This document shows, one piece after another, positions 25,689 through 31,387 of a stretch of 31,387 bases of DNA. The stretch covers positions 46,965-78,351 of the forward strand of contig FR894522.1 in NCBI GenBank assembly GCA_000436115.1, given 5' to 3'. A program made the position numbers and the translations under genes. The DNA comes from Firmicutes bacterium CAG:534 (GTDB taxonomy: Bacteria; Bacillota; Clostridia; Lachnospirales; Lachnospiraceae). How positions within the stretch are numbered: the first letter of the stretch is position 1; each line of letters begins with the position of its first letter. The notes under the pieces were generated by a model. That model was not told the DNA's origin, did not search any database, and saw only the letters and a program-made list of their open reading frames with translations.

Positions 25689-25717
25689 TTATAAATGAAA
25701 ACCCCTTTACATACATT
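25689..25717 (+). promoter_or_regulatory. Putative sigma-E promoter of spoIVA
   Basis: CATACATT (25710-25717) is a full match to the sigma-E -10 consensus CATACAHT. TTATAAAT (25689-25696) is a partial match to the -35 at the expected 13-14-base spacing. spoIVA is a known sigma-E regulon gene in Bacillus and Clostridia. The predicted start is about 25723-25726, giving a ~20-base leader. The -10 lies inside the hairpin described next. Confidence 0.7.
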
Positions 25718-25740
25718 TAACTAAGTATGGAAGGGGTTTT
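25698..25740 (+). terminator. Hairpin/terminator overlapping the spoIVA promoter and ribosome binding site
   Basis: AAAACCCCTT (25698-25707) pairs perfectly with AAGGGGTTTT (25731-25740), and CATAC (25710-25714) pairs with GTATG (25725-25729) inside. The right arm ends in TTTT, so it can act as a terminator for the tyrS-GH74-ygjP transcript. It also contains AAGGGG, the only Shine-Dalgarno for spoIVA (ATG at 25744). See the finding on this region. Confidence 0.8.
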
Positions 25741-25743
25741 GTT

Positions 25744-27231
25744 ATGGATTTCACGATTAAAAAGGAATATGATCTTTACAAGGACATCTGGGAAAGATGC
25801 GGCGGAGAGATATACATAGGTGTGGTAGGACCTGTCAGATGCGGAAAATCTACCTTTATCAAGCGGTTTATGGATTTGATGGTCCTTCCCAATATGCAGG
25901 AATCCTATGAAAAGGAACGGGTGGTGGATGAGCTGCCGCAAAGTGCAGGAGGAAAGACGATCACCACCACAGAACCTAAATTTATTCCAAAGGAAGCGGC
26001 AAAGATCACGCTTTCAGAGGGGATAGAGGCCAAGGTAAGGCTGATCGACTGCGTAGGCTATATGGTGGAAGGCGCCAGCGGCCATATGGAAAACGAGGCG
26101 GAAAGGATGGTCAAAACGCCCTGGTTTACCGAGGAAATCCCCTTTACCAAGGCGGCAGAAATCGGAACCAGAAAGGTGATCGCCGATCATTCTACGATCG
26201 GGATCGTGATCACCTGTGACGGCAGCTTTGGAGAAATCGAGCGAAGCAATTACGAGCCCGCACAGGACCGGACCATTGAGGAGCTGAAGTCCCTAAAAAA
26301 GCCTTTTGTGGTTCTGCTCAATACCACAAAGCCTTACAGTGAAGAAGCAAGGAAGCTTGCCGAAGAGATGGAAAATAAATATGGCGTTTCTGTGCAGCCG
26401 GTCAACTGTGAGCAGCTGAAAAAAGAAGACATCAACCAGATCCTTCAGAATGTGCTGTATGAATTCCCTCTTACAAGAATGGAATTTTATATGCCCCGCT
26501 GGGTGGAAATGCTTCCCGCAGGGCACCGGATGAAGACCGATATTGTGGAAAGAGTGCGGGAGATCATGAAGCATTATTCCTGCATCCGCGATCTGAACAC
26601 CCATCCCATTACCATGGATGGGCCCTATATCAAAAAATGCAAAACAGACAGCGTAGAGCTTTCCGACGGCTGTGTGAAGATCTGGCTTGAGGTGGATGAC
26701 GCCTGCTATTACGAAATGCTCAGTGATATGGTGGGAGAAAACATTGAAAGCGAGTATCAGCTATTGACGGTGCTTAAAGAAATGGCCGGAATGAAGCGGG
26801 AATACGGGAAGGTTCTTCATGCGGTGGAGGCGGTAAGGCAGAAGGGATACGGCGTTGTCACGCCCGGAAGGGGAGAGATCCGCTTAGATAAGCCCGAGAT
26901 CATAAAGCAGGGAAATAAATTCGGGGTCAAGATTAAGGCGGAAAGTCCCAGCATCCACATGATCAGGGCCAATATTGAGACAGAAATCTCTCCCATCGTA
27001 GGCTCGGAGGAGCAGGCCCAGGATCTGATCCGGTTCATCACCGGTTCAGAAAAGGAACAGGATGGGATCTGGGAGACCAATATCTTTGGAAAGACTGTGG
27101 AACAGCTTGTAAATGACGGCATTACGGGAAAGCTTGCCATGATCGGCGAGGAAAGCCAGCAAAAGCTTCAGGAGACCATGCAGAAGATCGTAAATGATAC
27201 CAATGGAGGTATGGTCTGCATCATTATATAA
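25744..27231 (+). CDS. spoIVA: Stage IV sporulation protein A, spore coat assembly ATPase
   Basis: SpoIVA polymerises on the forespore surface with ATP hydrolysis and forms the base layer of the spore coat. The 495-residue product has the normal length. The Walker A motif GPVRCGKST is at residues 29-37, Walker B-like LIDCVGYMVEGA near 100, and NTTKPYSEEARKLAEEM in the nucleotide-binding fold. The C-terminus ends NDTNGGMVCIII, the typical tail needed for forespore targeting. It marks the organism as an endospore former. It is transcribed alone, from a putative sigma-E promoter, and closed by a terminator. The ribosome site is AAGGGG (25731-25736). Confidence 0.98.
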   Translation: MDFTIKKEYDLYKDIWERCGGEIYIGVVGPVRCGKSTFIKRFMDLMVLPNMQESYEKERVVDELPQSAGGKTITTTEPKFIPKEAAKITLSEGIEAKVRLIDCVGYMVEGASGHMENEAERMVKTPWFTEEIPFTKAAEIGTRKVIADHSTIGIVITCDGSFGEIERSNYEPAQDRTIEELKSLKKPFVVLLNTTKPYSEEARKLAEEMENKYGVSVQPVNCEQLKKEDINQILQNVLYEFPLTRMEFYMPRWVEMLPAGHRMKTDIVERVREIMKHYSCIRDLNTHPITMDGPYIKKCKTDSVELSDGCVKIWLEVDDACYYEMLSDMVGENIESEYQLLTVLKEMAGMKREYGKVLHAVEAVRQKGYGVVTPGRGEIRLDKPEIIKQGNKFGVKIKAESPSIHMIRANIETEISPIVGSEEQAQDLIRFITGSEKEQDGIWETNIFGKTVEQLVNDGITGKLAMIGEESQQKLQETMQKIVNDTNGGMVCIII

Positions 27232-27243
27232 ATCCACAAAAAG

Positions 27244-27272
27244 GGCGAAGTCCTGCGGACTTCGCCTTGTCT
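27244..27272 (+). terminator. Terminator after spoIVA
   Basis: GGCGAAGTCC (27244-27253) and GGACTTCGCC (27257-27266) form a perfect 10-bp stem with a TGC loop, followed by TTGTCT. The tail is weak in T, but the hairpin is very stable. The tail doubles as the -35 box of the next promoter. Confidence 0.85.
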
Positions 27273-27295
27273 GATGCACTGTTTTATGTTATGAT
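27267..27295 (+). promoter_or_regulatory. Sigma-A-type promoter of the nucleoside salvage operon
   Basis: TTGTCT (27267-27272), a 17-base spacer and TATGAT (27290-27295), with TG one base before the -10 (extended -10), precede the phosphorylase gene. The -35 box starts at the base after the terminator stem. The predicted leader is about 27 bases and the ribosome site is AAAGGAAGG. Confidence 0.75.
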
Positions 27296-27328
27296 ATTAT
27301 ACAAAAGAAACAGAAAGGAAGGCCATTT

Positions 27329-28150
27329 ATGACAGAAGTATATCAAAAAGTACTAGATTGCTATGAAAGTATTAAGGATAAAATACCTTTTACTCCCAAG
27401 GTTGCCCTTGTTTTAGGCTCCGGACTTGGTAATTATGCGGATACCATGGAGGTTAAGGCTGAGATTGATTATCATGACATTAAGAATTTTCCCATATCCA
27501 CAGTTCCCGGGCATGCAGGGAAATTTATTTTTGGCTATGTAAACGGAGTGCCGGTTGTCTGCATGAAAGGCAGAGTACATTATTATGAAGGCTATCCAAT
27601 TTCAGATGTAGTGCTTCCGGCCCGGCTTATGAAGCTGATGGGGGCAGAGATCCTGTTTTTGACCAACGCATCGGGAGGCATCAATCCCCAGTTTGGGGCA
27701 GGAAGCTTTATGCTGATTACAGATCATATTTCCTGCTTTGCGCCCAATCCTCTGGTTGGGCCAAATGAAGAGGAGCTTGGGTGCAGATTTCCGGATATGA
27801 GCGCAGTCTATGACAAAGACCTTCAGGATACCATAAGAAAAACGGCAAAGGCATGTGGCATTCCTCTGAAAGAAGGAATTTATGTCCAGCTTACAGGGCC
27901 TTCCTTTGAATCTCCTGCGGAGATCAAAATGCTGAGGACTCTGGGAGCAGATGCAGTGGGCATGAGCACGGTAGTAGAGGCCATTGCCGCAAATCATATG
28001 GGCATGAAGATCTGCGGCATTTCCTGCGTGGCAAATCTTGCTGCGGGTATGACGGATAATCCTCTTACGCATGAGGAGGTACAGGAGGCGGCCAATAAGG
28101 CAGCGCCTTTATTCTGCAGGCTGGTAACGGAATCCATTACCGCATTTTAA
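27329..28150 (+). CDS. punA: Purine-nucleoside phosphorylase (PNP-I, trimeric type)
   Basis: Splits inosine and guanosine with phosphate into base and ribose 1-phosphate. The 273-residue length fits the trimeric inosine/guanosine-specific class rather than the smaller hexameric DeoD. Motifs are VLGSGLGNYAD (phosphate site), VPGHAGKF, MKGRVHYYEGY, LTNASGGINPQF, TGPSFESPAEI and GMSTVVEAI. It has its own promoter and leads a set with cytidine deaminase and an MTA/SAH deaminase-type gene, so its product enters salvage together with material brought in by the BMP-type importer. Confidence 0.97.
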   Translation: MTEVYQKVLDCYESIKDKIPFTPKVALVLGSGLGNYADTMEVKAEIDYHDIKNFPISTVPGHAGKFIFGYVNGVPVVCMKGRVHYYEGYPISDVVLPARLMKLMGAEILFLTNASGGINPQFGAGSFMLITDHISCFAPNPLVGPNEEELGCRFPDMSAVYDKDLQDTIRKTAKACGIPLKEGIYVQLTGPSFESPAEIKMLRTLGADAVGMSTVVEAIAANHMGMKICGISCVANLAAGMTDNPLTHEEVQEAANKAAPLFCRLVTESITAF

Positions 28151-28201
28151 TCCCCGCCAGACAGCGGCGGAAAATCAGAAGACAGATCAGAAGGAGAGAA
28201 A

Positions 28202-28654
28202 ATGGAACATTTGGATCTTCCGGTAAAGGAATTAATCAAAGCAGCAATGGAGGCGAAAAAGAAAGCCTACACGCCGTATTCCGGCTACCAGGTAGGAGCA
28301 GCGCTTTTAACCAATGAGCTTCGCATCTATACAGGCTGCAACATTGAAAATGCTTCTTATACCCCAACGATCTGTGCAGAGCGGACGGCTATTTTTAAGG
28401 CGGTCAGTGAAGGCTGGAAGCGGTTTTTGGCTATTGCCATCGTTGGAGGGGCAGAAGGAAAGCCCATGGAGGAATATGCTTATCCCTGCGGAGTGTGCAG
28501 ACAGGTGATGAGAGAATTTACCGATCCTGATAAATTTATTGTGATCGTGGCCAGAAGTGAAGAGGATTACCGCATCTTTCATCTTTCTGACCTGTTACCG
28601 CAAAGCTTTGGACCGGAATATCTGCACAAAGAGACAAACGAAAGTGGAGACTAG
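28202..28654 (+). CDS. cdd: Cytidine deaminase
   Basis: Deaminates cytidine and deoxycytidine to uridine and deoxyuridine for pyrimidine salvage. The 150-residue product is of the small homotetrameric type. Zinc ligands are Cys58 (TICAERTA), Cys96 and Cys99 (PCGVCRQ), and Glu60 is the catalytic acid/base. GCNIENASYTPT is the substrate-binding stretch. It follows punA by 51 bases with AGGAGAG before the ATG, and the amidohydrolase gene begins two bases after its stop. Confidence 0.97.
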   Translation: MEHLDLPVKELIKAAMEAKKKAYTPYSGYQVGAALLTNELRIYTGCNIENASYTPTICAERTAIFKAVSEGWKRFLAIAIVGGAEGKPMEEYAYPCGVCRQVMREFTDPDKFIVIVARSEEDYRIFHLSDLLPQSFGPEYLHKETNESGD

Positions 28655-28656
28655 TT

Positions 28657-29964
28657 ATGAACATCAGACTATATAATGCCCGTATCCTCACAATGCAGGA
28701 AGGAGAACAGATTTTTGAAGGGGAGATCTGGATCCGTGATGACAGAATCCTTTATGTGGGGGACGGTAAGAACGTGGGCGGGGTCTATAACGAACTGAAG
28801 ATCCCGTGCCTGATCTGGGACAGGGAGGTGGACTGTGAAAAAAATCTGCTGATGCCGGGCTTTAAAAATGCACATACCCATTCGGGAATGACGGTGCTCA
28901 GATCCTATGCAGACGATCTTCCCCTGAAGGACTGGTTAAATAAACAGGTCTTTCCGGTGGAGGCGAAGCTCACAGCAGAAGATATCTGTGAACTGACAAA
29001 GCTTGCAGTTTTGGAATATCTTACAAGCGGAATTACGGCGGTATTTGATATGTACCTGACGCCGGAGTCCATTGCGAGAGCCTTTGATGAGATGGGGATG
29101 CGGTGCGTGCAGGTAGGGGCTGTCAATAACTTCAGCCAGTCCCTTGAGCTTGTGGAGGAGATGTACCAGAAGCTGAACCAGAAAAGTTCTTTGCAATCCT
29201 ATATGCTTGGATTTCATGCAGAGTATACCTGCTCTCCGGAGCTGCTTAAAGGTATTGCAGCCCTGGCACATAAGTACAAGGCGCCGGTGTTTACCCATCT
29301 TTCGGAAACGGAAGAGGAGGTGGCGGGATGCCGGGAAAGGTACGGAGTGACGCCGCTTAAGTATTTGGACGGGCTTGGGATCTTCGATTATGGAGGCGGT
29401 GGATATCATTGTGTTCATGTGACAGAGGAGGAGATCGGGATCATGAAGGCCAAGGGGCTTTATGCAGTGACTAATCCCGGATCGAACGTCAAGCTTGCAA
29501 GCGGCATTGCACCTATTTCTGATTTCCTGAAAGCGGGAATTCCGGTGGCCATTGGAACAGATGGCCCGGCAAGCAACAACTGTCTGGACATGTTCCGGGA
29601 GATGTTTCTGGTAACGGGACTTGCAAAGCTGAAGCAGAAGGATGCTTCTGCGGTGGATGCCATGGAGGTTCTGAAAATGGCAACTGTAAACGGAGCTCTT
29701 GCCATGGGGCTTCGGGATGCCGATATATTAGCTGCGGGGAAATTGGCGGACATCATTATGATCGACCTGATGCAGCCCAATATGCAGCCGATCAACAATA
29801 TTCCTAAGAATATTGTATATAGCGGCAGCAAGTCGAATGTGGCAATGACCATGATCGGCGGCAGAATTCTGTATGAAAAGGGACGTTTCTTCCTTGCGGA
29901 GCAGCCGGAGGATATTTACCGGAAGGCTGGACAGATAAAGGAACGGCTCGTAAAAGAAAAATAG
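28657..29964 (+). CDS. Amidohydrolase, 5'-methylthioadenosine/S-adenosylhomocysteine deaminase family
   Basis: A 435-residue metal-dependent amidohydrolase of the ATZ/TRZ-MtaD group. Metal ligands are His73 and His75 (NAHTHSGM), with further His in GFHAEYTC and FTHLSET and Asp in IGTDGPASNN. The segment SYADDLPLKDWLNKQVFPVE is typical of MTA/SAH deaminases, which convert S-adenosylhomocysteine or methylthioadenosine to the inosyl form. Its place after punA and cdd supports a nucleoside deaminase. Guanine deaminase and other amidohydrolases share the fold, so the exact substrate needs testing. The start ATG follows the cdd stop by two bases. Confidence 0.85.
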   Translation: MNIRLYNARILTMQEGEQIFEGEIWIRDDRILYVGDGKNVGGVYNELKIPCLIWDREVDCEKNLLMPGFKNAHTHSGMTVLRSYADDLPLKDWLNKQVFPVEAKLTAEDICELTKLAVLEYLTSGITAVFDMYLTPESIARAFDEMGMRCVQVGAVNNFSQSLELVEEMYQKLNQKSSLQSYMLGFHAEYTCSPELLKGIAALAHKYKAPVFTHLSETEEEVAGCRERYGVTPLKYLDGLGIFDYGGGGYHCVHVTEEEIGIMKAKGLYAVTNPGSNVKLASGIAPISDFLKAGIPVAIGTDGPASNNCLDMFREMFLVTGLAKLKQKDASAVDAMEVLKMATVNGALAMGLRDADILAAGKLADIIMIDLMQPNMQPINNIPKNIVYSGSKSNVAMTMIGGRILYEKGRFFLAEQPEDIYRKAGQIKERLVKEK

Positions 29965-29980
29965 AAGTGAGGGAGTAAAA

Positions 29981-31387
29981 ATGAGTACAAAGGTAACCCA
30001 AAAACAAAACACAAAAGTAGCATTTATCCATTCCATCAAAACCAAGATCGTTCTGCTGGTGATCGCCATGATCGCCCTAACGGCACTTATGAATATTTTT
30101 ATGAGCGTTCCTCAGATGAAGAAGGATGTGAACCGGATCACAAAGAATTATATGAAGGATATGGCCATCCTCGCAGGCAACAACATTGATGCCGAAATGG
30201 GATATATGGGTGCGGAGCAGATCCTGACTCCGGAGGAGCTTGCAAAAAGCGTGGCGGATATTAAGGTTTCCGGGATGGAGTCCAGCTATGCCTATGTGGT
30301 ATCGGCAGACGGAATCATGCTGTATCACCCCACGGCGGATAAGATCGGACAGCCAGTGGAAAACGCTGCAGTGAAGCAGGTGCTCGGGGAGCTTTCCAAG
30401 GGAAACAAACTGGCGCCGGATGTGATCGTTTATGATTTTAAGGGTGTGATCAAGTATGCATCTTATTATATTGGAGAAAATTCTGATTATATTGTTATCG
30501 TCACAGCAGATCAGGATGAAGCGATGGAAAGTGTAAACGAAATGACTATAAACAGCGTCATGAGCGGTGTGGTTGCACTGGTGATCTGCGGACTGATCGG
30601 CCTGTTTTTCTCCTTTATTATTGTGAAGCCGATCATTCATGCTACCAACATGGTTGCCAAGCTTGCAGACCTTGACTTTACAGACAAGGATCATCTGCAA
30701 AAGACCATGGACAAGAAAAAGGATGAGACCGGCGTCATGGGAAAGGCCATTGGCGTTTTGAGAACAGAGCTTGCTGATGCAGTCAGAAATATTACAGGAC
30801 AGAGCAGGAAACTTTATGAAGCAGCAAGCACTATGAACAGCAGCGCAGCCCAGACGGTAGAATCTGTTGAGCAGGTTGAAAAGGCAATTTCCGAGATTGC
30901 GCAGGGAGCCACCTCCCAGGCACAGGAAACCCAGACGGCTACCGAAAATGTAATCGTTATGGGAAATATGATCGAAGAAGCCGGAAAAGAAGTGGAAAGC
31001 TTAAGAGAAAACGCAGGTGCAATGCGTGATGCCGGAAACAGGGCAATGGAGATTTTAGAGGAACTTGGCAAGATCAATCAAAATACCAAGGAAGCCATTG
31101 GCATTATTTACGAGCAGACCAATACCACCAATACCTCTGTACTGAAGATCAAGGAAGCAACAGACATGATCACGGATATTGCAGAGGAAACCAATCTGTT
31201 ATCCTTAAATGCGTCCATTGAGGCTGCAAGAGCAGGGGAACAGGGTAGAGGCTTTGCAGTTGTGGCAGGACAGATCCAGAAGCTGGCAGAGCAGTCCAAT
31301 GAGTCTGCAAGACAGATCGCAGATATTATCAATCTCCTGATTGCGGATTCTGAAAAGACGGTTTCCACCATGGAAGATGTGAAGAGC
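29981..31387 (+). CDS. Methyl-accepting chemotaxis protein, 3'-truncated by the window edge
   Basis: The reading frame is open from the ATG at 29981 to the window end, giving 469 residues without a stop. It starts with a helix at about 22-42. A ~145-residue outer domain of Cache type (SSYAYVVSADGIMLYHPTADKIG, in parts) follows, then a second helix at about 192-215. A HAMP-like region and a long signalling coil follow, with the MCP hairpin tip IAEETNLLSLNASIEAARAG and GQGRGFAVVA-like GEQGRGFAVVAGQI near residues 400-435. The gene begins 16 bases after the amidohydrolase stop, with GAGGGAG upstream, so it may be co-expressed with the nucleoside genes. The ligand is not readable. It indicates a chemotactic, probably motile organism. 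Confidence 0.95.
   Translation, partial: MSTKVTQKQNTKVAFIHSIKTKIVLLVIAMIALTALMNIFMSVPQMKKDVNRITKNYMKDMAILAGNNIDAEMGYMGAEQILTPEELAKSVADIKVSGMESSYAYVVSADGIMLYHPTADKIGQPVENAAVKQVLGELSKGNKLAPDVIVYDFKGVIKYASYYIGENSDYIVIVTADQDEAMESVNEMTINSVMSGVVALVICGLIGLFFSFIIVKPIIHATNMVAKLADLDFTDKDHLQKTMDKKKDETGVMGKAIGVLRTELADAVRNITGQSRKLYEAASTMNSSAAQTVESVEQVEKAISEIAQGATSQAQETQTATENVIVMGNMIEEAGKEVESLRENAGAMRDAGNRAMEILEELGKINQNTKEAIGIIYEQTNTTNTSVLKIKEATDMITDIAEETNLLSLNASIEAARAGEQGRGFAVVAGQIQKLAEQSNESARQIADIINLLIADSEKTVSTMEDVKS

Noticed and set aside
30077..30700. Minus-strand open frame of 207 residues at the right end
   Set aside because: It is antisense to the chemoreceptor, whose own frame runs unbroken to the window end with clear MCP motifs.
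1..31387. CRISPR array, tRNA or rRNA gene, insertion sequence, phage gene
   Set aside because: No regularly spaced repeats, cloverleaf, rRNA-like stretch, transposase or terminal repeats were seen on reading the window.

Overview
The window looks like chromosomal DNA from a spore-forming, probably motile Firmicute of the class Clostridia, most likely family Lachnospiraceae. This is inferred from gene content and order, not from a search. Supporting signs are spoIVA, the order DUF512 radical SAM - der - plsY - gpsA, a trmD-rplS-rbgA-rnhB block like that of Bacillus, strong purine-rich Shine-Dalgarno sites, moderate GC and a chemoreceptor. Nearly everything is on the + strand and gene density is very high. 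I saw no rRNA or tRNA gene, insertion sequence, prophage or CRISPR array, and no gene-free stretch longer than 300 bases.

Region 1 (1-7313) is translation, secretion and ribosome assembly: the 3' part of trmD, then rplS with a good terminator. A tight gene train follows: signal peptidase I, rbgA, a second signal peptidase I, rnhB, a FliK-like protein, a small FlhB C-terminal-domain-like protein, yraN and pgeF. The FliK-like and FlhB-like pair sits where B. subtilis carries ylqG-ylqH. Region 2 (7309-10708) is an OmpR-type response regulator with a large six-helix sensor kinase, ending in a terminator shared with the convergent prs gene.

Region 3 (10724-16392) has prs (minus strand, an unusually long variant) diverging from a PDZ/radical SAM protein, der, plsY and gpsA. 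The two divergent promoters interlock, each -35 box lying in the spacer of the other. Region 4 (16433-21481) is a BMP-type nucleoside ABC importer: lipoprotein, terminator-like hairpin, double ATPase and two permeases.

Region 5 (21557-25671) is tyrS, a cytosolic GH74-like beta-propeller protein and a YgjP-type zinc metallopeptidase. Region 6 (25689-27266) is spoIVA, whose putative sigma-E promoter is embedded in a hairpin that also holds its ribosome binding site. Region 7 (27267-31387) is purine nucleoside phosphorylase, cytidine deaminase, an MTA/SAH deaminase-type amidohydrolase and a chemoreceptor cut by the window end. Regions 4 and 7 with pgeF and prs give the window a clear nucleoside uptake and salvage theme.

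Most of the window is conserved core genome and I did not find an obviously new multi-gene system. The most interesting signals are the spoIVA hairpin/promoter overlap, the orphan FliK/FlhB-like pair, the cytosolic GH74-like protein and the interlocked prs/DUF512 promoters.
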